Shown here one piece after another: positions 18,252 to 32,611 of a stretch of 64,000 bases of DNA; the first letter of the stretch is position 1; each line of letters starts with the position of its first letter. Origin of the DNA: Arthrobacter sp. 9AX (GTDB lineage: Bacteria; Actinomycetota; Actinomycetes; Actinomycetales; Micrococcaceae); assembly GCF_902506095.1 (NCBI RefSeq), contig NZ_LR733293.1, positions 416,416-480,415 on the forward strand, read 5' to 3'. The notes under the pieces were generated by a model. It did no database searches and was not told where the DNA came from. It saw only the letters and a list, made by a program, of their open reading frames with translations. A program made the position numbers and the translations under genes.

Positions 18252-18489
18252 CGTGCACAGTCATCGATTGCTGCTGACGCAACAGGCCCCGTCATCTGAA
18301 ACAGGATGATCTTTGCTGTGCCCGCTGTCAAGGCCTCCGCAATAAGCGCCGGAGGGGTCGCAATAGAAGCAAAAACCCTTGACAAGCGGTGTGAGGTGGC
18401 GCACTCTGTTGCTTATTGCGAGTGCTGTTGTTCATGACGGAACTCACGAATTGTCCCCGAGGAACCTGGAACAAAGAAAAAGGACCATC
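18252..18489 (+). promoter_or_regulatory. Control region of the betaine-transporter operon
   Basis: The space between the pxp terminator and the next reading frame holds a perfect -35 TTGACA (18379-18384) with a weak -10 CACTCT 17 bp on. Around it are CGCAATAAGC (18338-18347), a related CGCAATAGAAGC (18359-18370) and the inverted copy GCTTATTGCG (18411-18420). These look like operator half-sites flanking the promoter. I saw no glycine or SAM riboswitch fold. Confidence 0.5.
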
Positions 18490-18750
18490 GTGCACAAGGC
18501 AGGCCCGCTCAGCGAACCGGCACCCGGGGAAGCCCTGCAGCTGGACACCTCCGGGTTCAGCCTCCGTGACGTAAGCGTCGACGCGCCACCGGCCAAAATG
18601 CCGGTACGCCACCACCAAACAACAGTGATCGAAGGCCGCATCATGATCACCGAATCGACGGACGTCCCCAACGTCCCCCACGGCGGATGGGCGGCCAAGT
18701 CTAAGCGCCAGCCCGTGAATCCGAACCAAAGGACCTGCTCATGGCTCTAA
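18490..18750 (+). CDS. Small ORF overlapping the BCCT gene start (putative)
   Basis: An 86-codon frame starts at GTG 18490 with AAGGA six bases upstream, and ends ten bases inside the BCCT gene (CTC TAA overlapping its ATG GCT CTA). The first half has high third-position G/C, like real genes here. The product is hydrophilic, without membrane segment or recognised domain. It may be a small protein or a leader ORF that couples translation to the transporter. I do not recognise a family, and it may not be real. Confidence 0.35.
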   Translation: MHKAGPLSEPAPGEALQLDTSGFSLRDVSVDAPPAKMPVRHHQTTVIEGRIMITESTDVPNVPHGGWAAKSKRQPVNPNQRTCSWL

Positions 18751-20642
18751 ACAGTGAAACCCGTCCGGACAACGACGTCTGGCCCGAAGCCGAAAACCTT
18801 CCCGCCTCCCACGGTCCCGCGTCCGAGGCCGAAGACACCGAACAGATCATGCAGGAACTCCGCCAGACCAAGGCCGAACAGGCCGTGGCGGAGCGCCGGA
18901 ACCGAAAGCTCACCCTGGACAAAGCCACCTTCGGCATCACCGGTGCAGTGGCCCTGGCCTTTGTGGCCTGGGGCTTCCTGGGCCGGGACAGCCTGGCGGC
19001 CACGTCAACAACCGCCCTCAACTGGGTGATGGAATACACGGGCTGGCTCTTTATGGTCCTGGCCTCGTTGTTTGTCGTTTTTATCCTGTGGCTTGCCCTC
19101 GGCAAGTGGGGCAACATCCCCCTCGGCAAGGACGGCGAAAAGCCAGAATTCAAAACGGTCTCCTGGATCGCCATGATGTTTGCCGCCGGCATGGGCATCG
19201 GCCTGATGTTCTACGGCGTGGCAGAGCCGCTCTACCACTACATCTCCCCGCCGCCCGGAACGGTGGACGGACGCACTCCGGCGGCCATCCAGACCGCGAT
19301 GGCCACCTCCATCTTCCACTGGACCCTGCACCCCTGGGCCATGTACGCCGTCGTCGGCATCGCCATGGCCTACGGCACCTACCGGCTGGGCCGCCGACAG
19401 TTGATCTCCGCAGCATTCACTTCGCTGTTCGGCATCAGGACGGTGGAAGGCCCGGTGGGCAAGTTCATCAACATCCTGGCGATCTTCGCCACCCTCTTCG
19501 GCACGGCAGCCTCCTTGGGCCTTGGCGCCCTCCAGATCGGCAGCGGGCTTACCTCCAACGGCTGGATCGGCGAGGTGGGCACGCCCGTCCTGGTGGCCAT
19601 CGTCGCCGTCCTGACAGCCTGCTTCGTGGCCTCGGCCGTGTCCGGCATCAGCCGCGGCATCCAGTGGCTGTCCAACATCAACATGGTCCTTGCCGTTGTC
19701 CTGGCGCTCATCGTCTTCATCGCCGGGCCCACCCTGTTTATCCTCAACCTCATTCCCGCGGCAGTGGGCGACTACGCCAGGGATCTGGCTGAGATGTCCT
19801 CCCGCACCGAGGCCGTCGGTGACGAGGCGCTGCGGACCTGGATGTCCGGCTGGACCATCTTTTACTGGGCCTGGTGGGTATCCTGGACGCCGTTCGTGGG
19901 CATGTTCATTGCCCGCATCAGCCGCGGCCGCACCATCCGCCAGTTCGTCACCGGCGTCCTGCTGGTCCCCAGCATCGTCAGCGTCATCTGGTTCGGCATC
20001 TTCGGCGGAACCGCCTTCCACGTCCAGCAGGAAGCTGACAAGGCGGGTACCCCCGGCCTGGTGTCCATGGCCAGCGGTTCACCGTCCATCGACTTCGACG
20101 GAGCCCTGTTCGACCTGGTCCGCAACATGTCCATGCCGGAGTGGCTGACCGCGTCCGTCATTGTCCTGGCCATGGTCCTGGTAGCCATCTTCTTCATCAC
20201 CGGTGCCGACTCGGCGTCGATCATCATGGCGTCCCTGAGCTCCAACGGATCCGCTGACCCGAAGCGCGGGCTGGTCATCTTCTGGGGCCTGCTCACCGGC
20301 GCAGTAGCCGCGGTGATGATGCTGGCAGGCGGCGATGAGCCCTCCGAGGCGCTGTCCGGACTGCAACGGATCACCATCGTGGCCGCCCTGCCGTTCGTGC
20401 TGGTGATGCTGCTGCTCTGTTTCGCCCTGGTCAAGGACCTGCGCCGGGACCCGCTCTCCCTCCGACGGCGGCTGGCTGACTCCGTCGTGGAGCGCGCCAT
20501 CCGTACAGGGGTGGACCAGCACGGCGGCGTCCAGTTCGACTTCGTCACCAAACATGAGTGCGGGGAACGCTGCCCGGACGGCACCTGTCCGGGCGACGCC
20601 CCCGGCGCCGATGCCAGCAAGCCTTCCCCCCAACACCTTTAG
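18741..20642 (+). CDS. BCCT-family betaine/carnitine/choline transporter
   Basis: A 633-residue secondary transporter with 12 membrane helices between about residues 70 and 565. The family signature is clear: MFAAGMGIGLMFYGVAEPLYHY in helix 3, and a tryptophan-rich helix 8 region (WTIFYWAWWVSWTPFVGMFIARIS). Polar tails flank the core, and the C-terminal tail contains a Cys-rich HECGERCPDGTCPG segment that is unusual and might bind metal. AAAGGA precedes the start. It is followed by formyl-THF deformylase and dimethylglycine oxidase, so betaine or dimethylglycine is the probable substrate. Confidence 0.93.
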   Translation: MALNSETRPDNDVWPEAENLPASHGPASEAEDTEQIMQELRQTKAEQAVAERRNRKLTLDKATFGITGAVALAFVAWGFLGRDSLAATSTTALNWVMEYTGWLFMVLASLFVVFILWLALGKWGNIPLGKDGEKPEFKTVSWIAMMFAAGMGIGLMFYGVAEPLYHYISPPPGTVDGRTPAAIQTAMATSIFHWTLHPWAMYAVVGIAMAYGTYRLGRRQLISAAFTSLFGIRTVEGPVGKFINILAIFATLFGTAASLGLGALQIGSGLTSNGWIGEVGTPVLVAIVAVLTACFVASAVSGISRGIQWLSNINMVLAVVLALIVFIAGPTLFILNLIPAAVGDYARDLAEMSSRTEAVGDEALRTWMSGWTIFYWAWWVSWTPFVGMFIARISRGRTIRQFVTGVLLVPSIVSVIWFGIFGGTAFHVQQEADKAGTPGLVSMASGSPSIDFDGALFDLVRNMSMPEWLTASVIVLAMVLVAIFFITGADSASIIMASLSSNGSADPKRGLVIFWGLLTGAVAAVMMLAGGDEPSEALSGLQRITIVAALPFVLVMLLLCFALVKDLRRDPLSLRRRLADSVVERAIRTGVDQHGGVQFDFVTKHECGERCPDGTCPGDAPGADASKPSPQHL

Positions 20643-20651
20643 GAGCACACC

Positions 20652-24160
<3,509 letters not shown>

Positions 24161-24197
24161 CCAGCCCGCTGGTTGAACCTGTCTAAACCCCATCGGG

Positions 24198-24233
24198 AAA
24201 CCGGGGGCTGCCAACTGGCGGCCCCCGGTTTTT
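24198..24233 (+). terminator. Intrinsic terminator after dimethylglycine oxidase
   Basis: AAACCGGGGGCTGCC and GGCGGCCCCCGGTTTTT pair around AACT, with a T-run of five at the 3' end. It starts 38 bp after the stop codon. Confidence 0.85.
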
Positions 24234-24434
24234 CGTGTCACCGCGAGATGGAACTTAGCGGCCGTCCGGGCGTCGAAGATTGCCGGTAACCGCCAGCTCG
24301 CGGGGTGGAGCGGATGTGACCCTGAAGAGCGCAATCGCTGGCGCTCCGCGGGGGTCGTGGAACCGGACCCTAAAAATTTCAGGAAAAATTCCCGGGGACC
24401 CGGTTACAGGCCCTGTTTTGTCAGACCCCCTTGT

Positions 24435-24449
24435 GATGATTGTTTTATG
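24435..24449 (+). promoter_or_regulatory. -10 element of the leaderless DUF222 gene
   Basis: GATGAT (24435-24440) is followed by six bases and the ATG at 24447. Upstream, TGTCAGACCCCC (24419-24430) is of a kind often seen before DUF222/HNH genes in actinobacteria, by recollection. The rest of 24234-24434 shows nothing I can identify. Confidence 0.4.
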
Positions 24450-25814
24450 GGGAAAGCGGCGGTGGTGAAGGCGAGGAGTGATGTCAGGGCTGCTCTTGCC
24501 GTGCTTCATGCCGAGGTGGTTGAGCGTGGTGCGGTGCCGTTTTCGGAGGTTGATCCGTTGGCGGGGCTGGGGGATGGGTGCTTGGATATTCTTGCGGTGG
24601 CGCGTGAGGCGGAGGCCGGGTTCGCATGGTTGAAGGCCCGGGCTGCCGCGGCGTACGCGGAGACCGCCTACGCTGCGGCGCCGCCGGACGCTCCGGTGCA
24701 GGCTTTGGAGATGGCTGTCGCGGCGGAGATCGGGGCCCTGCTGTCGTTGGGTTCCCGGGCCGCGGGTGCGTTTCTGTCCGCGTCGCATGCGCTGGTAGGG
24801 GAGTTGCCGTTGACGGTGTCGGCGTTGCAGGACGGGGCGATCACCTGGCAGCACGCGCTGGTGATGGTGGATGAGGCGGTCGGCCTGGACCGGGCCGGTG
24901 CGGCGGCTCTGGAGGCGCAGTTCCTGGACCCGGACGTACCGAGGCCGGCCACGGCAGCGTTGGTGGGGGAGATGCCGGCGTACCGGTTCAGGGCCAGGGC
25001 CCGGACGTGGCGGGAACGCCACCATGCGGCGTCGATTGAGAAGCGCCATGCCAGGGGTGTGGCGGATCGGCGGGTGGAGTTCCGGCCGGAGCCGGACGGG
25101 ATGGCCTCGCTTTCGGCGTACTTGCCTGCGGGGCAGGCCACGGCGGTCTGGAACCGGCTTACCGCCGCCGGCCGGGGGCTGCAGGGGCCGGGGGCGGGCC
25201 GGACCCTGACGCAGTTGCGGGCGGACCTGTATGCCGGGTGGCTCCTCGGCGGCACCACCAGACCAGCCACCGCCGCTCCCGAAACCACCAGTCCCGGAGC
25301 CACCAGTCCGGGAGCCAGTCACGGAGCCGGTGACGTTACCGGTCCCGGAACCGATGGCCGTCTCTCGGAGGTCCGGGCGCAGGTGCTGGTCACCGTGCCG
25401 GTGTTCTCCCTGTTGGGCCTGACCGAGGAGCCGGCGGTCCTGGACGGGTACGGGCCGATTCCGCCGTCGATGGCCCGCCAGCTGGTCGCCAACGGGGCCA
25501 CCTCGTTCTACCGGGTCCTCGTGGACCCGCGTGACGGGGCGCCGCTGGAGATCGGCCGCACCAGCTACCGGCTGACCCGGGCCATGAAAAAGACTTTGCA
25601 GCTTCGGGATGGTAAATGCACGTTCCCCGGCTGCAGCAACGCCTCCTTGGATAACGAGGCCGACCACCTCACGGCCTGGCAGCACGGGGGAACCACCGGA
25701 ATCAGCAACCTGGCGCAGCTCTGCCCGAAACATCACCGGCTCAAACACAACAGCGGCTGGACACCCGATCCAGCCACGAAAAACGCGCCGCCGGGCTGGA
25801 CCTCACCCACCGGC

Positions 25815-26071
25815 AGGCATTACAAAGCAGAACACCACGACTGGGAACCACCCCACTGGCCCCACCACCTTCAGTCCGGGACCGTGGAAACCGCCGGCAG
25901 CCCTCCGGACTTCATCTACGCCAGGCTCTCCCCGGGCGAAGAGGCATTACAAAGCAGAACACCACGACTGGGAACCACCCCACTGGCCCCACCACCTTCA
26001 GTCCGGGACCGTGGAAACCGCCGGCAGCCCTCCGGACTTCATCTACGCCAGGCTCTCCCCGGGCGAAGAGG
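25815..26071 (+). repeat. Perfect 127-bp tandem duplication
   Basis: 25815-25944 and 25942-26071 are identical, giving a period of exactly 127 bp with a 3-base overlap (AGG). 127 is not divisible by three, so the second copy breaks the HNH reading frame. Lack of any mismatch means either a very recent event or an assembly join. Confidence 0.97.
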
Positions 26072-26150
26072 GATTCGAGCGGTTCCTGCACGCCCCACCC
26101 GCCTGACCAACCGCACTCCTGCGCCCTCTGAAGCACCCACCAGCAGGCTC

Positions 26151-26435
26151 CGGGATTCGACCGGCTCACCCGCCGTGCCCGGGTTTCGACGGGCTCACCC
26201 ACCGGCTCTGGGTTTGGACGGGCTCACCCACAGGGCTCTGGGTTTCGACCGGCTCACCCACAGGGCTCCGGGTTTCGTCCGGCTCAACCACCGGCTCTGG
26301 GGTTTCGACCGGCTCACCCACCGGCTCTGGGTTTCGACCGGCTCACCGTGCCCGGGTTTCGACCTGGTCACCCACGGGTTTTCGGGTCGACAGGCTCAAC
26401 CACCGGCTCTGGGGTTGGGCGCGCTCACCCACCCG
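26151..26435 (+). repeat. Array of 9-10 imperfect ~30-bp TTTCGACCGGCTCACCCACC repeats
   Basis: The unit GGGTTTCGACCGGCTCACCC plus ACCGGCTCT recurs about every 29-30 bp with substitutions and one or two short units. There are no unique spacers, so it is not CRISPR. It fills the gap between the convergent HNH and formate dehydrogenase genes and matches the short copy at 8225-8263. Confidence 0.85.
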
Positions 26436-26477
26436 GCGACGGCGACACGCGGGCACTCGCCGCATGTCGCCGTCGTC
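26435..26477 (-). terminator. Stem-loop downstream of the formate dehydrogenase-like gene
   Basis: GGCGACGGCGACA (26435-26447) and TGTCGCCGTCGTC (26465-26477) pair at 12 of 13 positions. The stem lies directly after the leftward stop at 26479. There is no T-run, so it is a probable but not certain terminator. Confidence 0.55.
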
Positions 26478-26478
26478 G

Positions 26479-28875
<2,397 letters not shown>

Positions 28876-28959
28876 CGTTCCAACTTCCTAACCGGCATAC
28901 GTCCTGCTCGTCCTGTTGCACTGCTCGTTGTCCTGCTGCACGGCTGATGCCACCGAGAA

Positions 28960-28985
28960 GGCGCGCCGGGCTTTCCCGGCGCGCC
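28960..28985 (-). terminator. GC-rich hairpin between the hydrolase and formate dehydrogenase genes
   Basis: GGCGCGCCGGG and CCCGGCGCGCC form a perfect 11-bp stem with a 4-base loop. It lies 28 bp after the MBL-fold stop and may attenuate read-through into the formate dehydrogenase gene. Confidence 0.6.
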
Positions 28986-29012
28986 CCGGCGGCACTGCTG
29001 TTGAACCTGCTG

Positions 29013-29633
29013 CTACTGAGCCACCTTCGCCAGGGTCTCTCGCTCCGCGGCGATGGTGGTGTTGTCGCCGTGGCCGGTGCGGACCACTGTTTCGCCCGGG
29101 AGGGTGAGCAGCCGTTCGCGGATAGAGGTGAGGATGGTGGGGTAGTCGCTGTAGGACCGCCCGGTGGCGCCGGGGCCCCCGTTGAACAGGGTGTCCCCGG
29201 TGAAGACCGTTCCTTCGCTTTCCAGGTAGAAGCAGGTGGAACCGGGGGAGTGGCCTGGGGTGTGGATGGCCCGCAGGGCAGCCCCACCCACCTCGAAGAC
29301 GTCGCCGTCGTGCAGATCCCGGTCCGGTTTGGCGTCCGGGTAGACCTGTTCCCAGAGGACCAGGTCTTCCGGGTTGAGGTAGATCGGTGCGCCCACGGCG
29401 TCAGCGACCTCACGGGCGGCGCCGATGTGGTCGTTGTGCGCATGGGTCTGCAGGATTGCCAGGACCTTCCGGCCCCGGACCTGGTTGATGATCGCCGCAG
29501 CGTCGTGCGGGGAATCGATGATCACGCACTCGGTGTCGTCGCCCACGATCCAAACATTGTTGTCCACGTCCCAGGTGCCGCCGTCGAGCGAAAACGTGCC
29601 CGAGGTGACGAGGTTTTCGATGGTGAGCGCCAT
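29013..29633 (-). CDS. MBL-fold hydrolase linked to mycothiol formaldehyde oxidation
   Basis: A 206-residue metallo-beta-lactamase-fold hydrolase with the metal motif THAHNDH (about 63-69), then TPGHSPGS, GDTLFNGG and the final RTGHGDNT. These supply the ligands of a two-metal, glyoxalase II-like site. Its ATG overlaps the stop of the dehydrogenase gene as TAATG, so the two are translated together. The same pairing with MscR is known in mycobacteria. It probably hydrolyses S-formylmycothiol to formate and mycothiol. The fold is certain and the substrate is inferred. Confidence 0.9.
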   Translation of the reverse strand: MALTIENLVTSGTFSLDGGTWDVDNNVWIVGDDTECVIIDSPHDAAAIINQVRGRKVLAILQTHAHNDHIGAAREVADAVGAPIYLNPEDLVLWEQVYPDAKPDRDLHDGDVFEVGGAALRAIHTPGHSPGSTCFYLESEGTVFTGDTLFNGGPGATGRSYSDYPTILTSIRERLLTLPGETVVRTGHGDNTTIAAERETLAKVAQ

Positions 29634-30718
29634 TAGAGCTCCACCACCGAACGCAGGACCTTGCCTTCATGCATCTTCCCGAAGGCTTCCTCCACCTGGT
29701 CGATGGTGATGCGCTCCGTGACGAAGGCGTCCAGGTCCAGGTTCCCCTGCTTGTAGTGCGAGACGAGCATGGGGAAGTCCCGGGAGGGCAGGCAGTCGCC
29801 GTACCAGGAGGACTTCAGCGATCCGCCGCGGCCAAAGACATCCAGCAGCGGCAGTTCCAGCGTCATCTCCGGCGTGGGGACGCCCACCAGGACCACGCGG
29901 CCGGCGAGGTCGCGGGCGTAGAACGCCTGCTTGTAGGTTTCGGGACGGCCGACGGCGTCAATCACCACGTCCGCTCCGTTGCCTCCCGTGAGGGCGCGGA
30001 TAGCCTCGATGGGGTCTTCTTTGCTGGAATCGATGCCGTGCGTGGCGCCCAGCGACCTGGCCATTTCGACCTTGTTCGCGTCGATGTCCACCGCGATGAT
30101 GGTGGTGGCCCCGGCGAGCTTGGCGCCGGCGATCGCTGCGATGCCCACGCCGCCGCAACCGATGACTGCCACGGACTCGCCGAGCTTGACCTCACCGGTG
30201 TTAATGGCGGCGCCGATGCCGGCCATCACGCCGCAGCCCAGCAGCCCGACGGCGGCAGCATCAGCCCCGGGGTCAACCTTGGTGCACTGGCCCGCCGCGA
30301 CGAGGGTCTTCTCCGCGAAGGCGCCGATGCCCAGTGCGGGGGAGAGTTCGGTGCCGTCCTCCAGGGTCATCTTCTGGGTGGCGTTGGCGGTGTTGAAACA
30401 GTACTGCGGCTGCCCCTTGGCGCAGGCGCGGCACTGCCCGCACACGGCGCGCCAGTTCAGGATGACGCGGTCCCCGGGGGCTACCTCCGTCACGCCCTCA
30501 CCCACCGCAGATACCACGCCGGTTGCTTCATGACCGAGCAGGTACGGGAAGTCATCGCCAATACCGCCCTGTTTGTAATGCAGGTCCGTGTGGCACACCC
30601 CGCAGGTGAGGATATCCACCAAAGCCTCGCCTGGGCCCGGGTCCGGAACCAGGATGGTCTCCAACGACACCGGAGCATTTTTTTCCTTGGCGATGACTGC
30701 CTTGACTTTGTGAACCAT
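29633..30718 (-). CDS. S-(hydroxymethyl)mycothiol dehydrogenase
   Basis: A 361-residue zinc-dependent class III-type alcohol dehydrogenase that oxidises the formaldehyde-mycothiol adduct with NAD+. Catalytic zinc ligands are in CGVCHTDLH (about 39-47) and GHEATG; the four-Cys structural zinc loop is [15 protein letters not shown]. The Rossmann motif GCGGVGIAA is near 190. Length and motifs fit MscR/AdhE2 of mycobacteria and Amycolatopsis rather than glutathione enzymes, as expected in an actinobacterium. A minus-strand -10 TAGAAT is at 30775-30770. It would detoxify formaldehyde released by dimethylglycine and sarcosine oxidation. Confidence 0.94.
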   Translation of the reverse strand: MVHKVKAVIAKEKNAPVSLETILVPDPGPGEALVDILTCGVCHTDLHYKQGGIGDDFPYLLGHEATGVVSAVGEGVTEVAPGDRVILNWRAVCGQCRACAKGQPQYCFNTANATQKMTLEDGTELSPALGIGAFAEKTLVAAGQCTKVDPGADAAAVGLLGCGVMAGIGAAINTGEVKLGESVAVIGCGGVGIAAIAGAKLAGATTIIAVDIDANKVEMARSLGATHGIDSSKEDPIEAIRALTGGNGADVVIDAVGRPETYKQAFYARDLAGRVVLVGVPTPEMTLELPLLDVFGRGGSLKSSWYGDCLPSRDFPMLVSHYKQGNLDLDAFVTERITIDQVEEAFGKMHEGKVLRSVVEL

Positions 30719-31121
30719 GATTCCTGTGTTCCTTTCGTTGGCCGGACGAGGATCCCGACCCGACTAACAATTCTAGGAGCCGCGGCCCGTCGGGGCGGCT
30801 ACCCAAAAGGGTGGGCAGGCAACCCCAAAGGATGGTCCGGGCAGGCACCCGATCCTCCCGCCCTGCCAGATTCTATTGCGTAATGCACAACACAACTCAC
30901 ATAGCGCGTACTCGTGAATATGTCAGCCGTCACGCGGGGTGTCAAGAGAACCTCCTGTGCTGCGTCCGCCGAGCACGCGGAATTCCGCTGAATTCGCAGT
31001 TCTTGGCGCAACGCGGGTTCTTCTGGTGCAACCCCCTGCCCATTGTTTCACTATGCCGCGCCATGGGCCGGCGGATCCCATGTTGCCCCAGAGCTGCAAA
31101 ATGGGCGTATGGAAAGGACCA
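30719..31121. other. Divergent intergenic region between formaldehyde and creatine genes
   Basis: About 400 bp without a credible gene. The left end carries the dehydrogenase promoter (-10 TAGAAT on the minus strand, 30775-30770). CTATTGCGTAATGCAC at 30874-30889 shares TATTGCG with the BCCT and creatine promoters. The remainder has lower coding bias and only short frames; I see no RNA gene in it. Confidence 0.5.
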
Positions 31122-31177
31122 TTGACCGTGGCCCAGATCACGCTTAGGCTATTGCAACAGCGTTGCGCTGAATGCAA
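31122..31177 (+). promoter_or_regulatory. Promoter and IclR-type operators of the creatine operon
   Basis: -35 TTGACC (31122-31127) and -10 TAGGCT (31145-31150) are 17 bp apart. Directly downstream, GCAACAGCGTTGC (31154-31166) and TTGCGCTGAATGCAA (31163-31177) are two overlapping palindromes that would cover the start of transcription. The IclR gene at 33954 is the natural candidate ligand. Confidence 0.65.
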
Positions 31178-31199
31178 CCCCAACAATTTTGGTGGAGAC

Positions 31200-32555
31200 A
31201 TGAGTAACGAAACTTCCTCGGTGCCGGACAGTCAGTCGCTGGCTGCGGAGTCCGGCGCAGGCCCTTTCGCTGACAACGCCGTCAGTAAGGAAACGCGCCG
31301 CCGCGTTATCGCGGCCAGCTTCATTGGAAACTTTGTCGAATGGTTCGACTACGCCGTGTACGGCTACCTGGCTGTCACCATCGCGGCAGTCTTTTTCCCC
31401 GACTCCGATCCGCAGGCCGGGCTCCTCCTGACGTTCGCCCTGTTTGCGATCTCGTTCCTGGTACGCCCGCTTGGCGGCTTTGTGTGGGGGCATATCGGAG
31501 ACCGGGTGGGCCGGCGAACCGCCCTCTCGCTGTCCATCCTGATCATGTCCGGGGCCACGTTCTGCATTGCCCTGATCCCGGGATACGACGCGATCGGGCT
31601 CTGGGCACCCGTCCTGCTCCTGGTCATCAGGGTGGTCCAGGGCTTCTCCGCCTCCGGCGAATATGCGGGCGCATCCGCGTTCCTGGTGGAGTACGCCCCC
31701 GCCAACCGGCGCGGCCTCTATGCGGCCGTCGTTCCCGCCAGCACGGCGGCAGGACTGCTCCTTGGATCACTGCTCGCCGGCCTGCTGACCACCCTGCTCA
31801 GTCCAGAGGCAATGCACAGCTGGGGCTGGCGGCTGCCCTTCCTGCTGGCCGCCCCCATGGGCCTTATCGGCCGCTACATCCGCACAAAACTCGAAGACAC
31901 CCCGGTGTTCCGGGAACTGGAGGCCGGGGACCACGCTGCCGCGGCGCCCGTCTCCAGCCTCTTCAAGAACCACTGGCGGCAGCTGCTCCAGGCCGTCGGG
32001 GCAGTGCTGCTCAACGCCGTCGGCTTCTACGTGATCCTCAGCTACATGCCCACGTACCTGTCCTCCGAACTGGGGCTGGGCGCCACCGAATCGTTCCTGG
32101 CCACCACCGTGGCACTGGTGACGTACATCGGCTTCATCTTCCTGACCGGGATGCTCTCGGACCGGTACGGCCGCAAGAAGGTCCTGCTCGCAGCATCCAT
32201 CAGCTTCATCCTGCTGACCGTGCCGGCGTTCGCCCTGCTCGGAACAGGCAACTTCCTGGTGGTGGTCCTGGTCCAGATCCTGCTGGGGGCCATGCTCACC
32301 CTCAACGACGGCACGCTCCCCAGTTTCCTGGCGGAGATGTTCCCCACCCGGGTCCGCTACAGCGGCTTCGCCGTCAGCTTCAACCTCTCCAATGCCCTGT
32401 TCGGCGGCACCGCCCCCTTTATGGCAACCCTCCTGATCGCCGCCACGGCCAATGACCTGGCGCCGGCCTGGTACCTCGTGGCCGCTTCCCTGGTTTCCCT
32501 GGTGGCTGTGGCCCTGTCCAGGGAAACCTGCCGGGAACCGCTGCGCCACGAATAG
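31200..32555 (+). CDS. MHS-family MFS transporter, probable creatine permease
   Basis: A 451-residue metabolite:H+ symporter with 12 helices. The signatures include FIGNFVEWFDYAVYGY in helix 1, HIGDRVGRRTALSLS after helix 2 and RVVQGFSASGEYAGASAF in helix 4. The start at 31200 is supported by GGTGGAG just upstream. It sits 56 bp ahead of creatinase under a common promoter with IclR-type operators, which makes creatine (or sarcosine/betaine) uptake the best guess. MHS transporters for betaine, proline and shikimate are similar, so the substrate rests on context. Confidence 0.9.
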   Translation: MSNETSSVPDSQSLAAESGAGPFADNAVSKETRRRVIAASFIGNFVEWFDYAVYGYLAVTIAAVFFPDSDPQAGLLLTFALFAISFLVRPLGGFVWGHIGDRVGRRTALSLSILIMSGATFCIALIPGYDAIGLWAPVLLLVIRVVQGFSASGEYAGASAFLVEYAPANRRGLYAAVVPASTAAGLLLGSLLAGLLTTLLSPEAMHSWGWRLPFLLAAPMGLIGRYIRTKLEDTPVFRELEAGDHAAAAPVSSLFKNHWRQLLQAVGAVLLNAVGFYVILSYMPTYLSSELGLGATESFLATTVALVTYIGFIFLTGMLSDRYGRKKVLLAASISFILLTVPAFALLGTGNFLVVVLVQILLGAMLTLNDGTLPSFLAEMFPTRVRYSGFAVSFNLSNALFGGTAPFMATLLIAATANDLAPAWYLVAASLVSLVAVALSRETCREPLRHE

Positions 32556-32611
32556 CTTCCCCCAGACCAACCCCACCCAAGAAACGCACCCAACAGAAAG
32601 GCATCCCTGCG

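Noticed and set aside
18252..18489. Glycine or SAM riboswitch ahead of the betaine operon
   Set aside because: No conserved aptamer core or paired expression platform was found; protein-type operators explain the repeats better.
18379..18489. ATG-initiated extension of the small ORF upstream of 18490
   Set aside because: It would start inside the promoter region and has no ribosome binding site; the GTG at 18490 does.
26151..26435. CRISPR array
   Set aside because: Repeats are imperfect and contiguous without unique spacers, and no cas gene is present.
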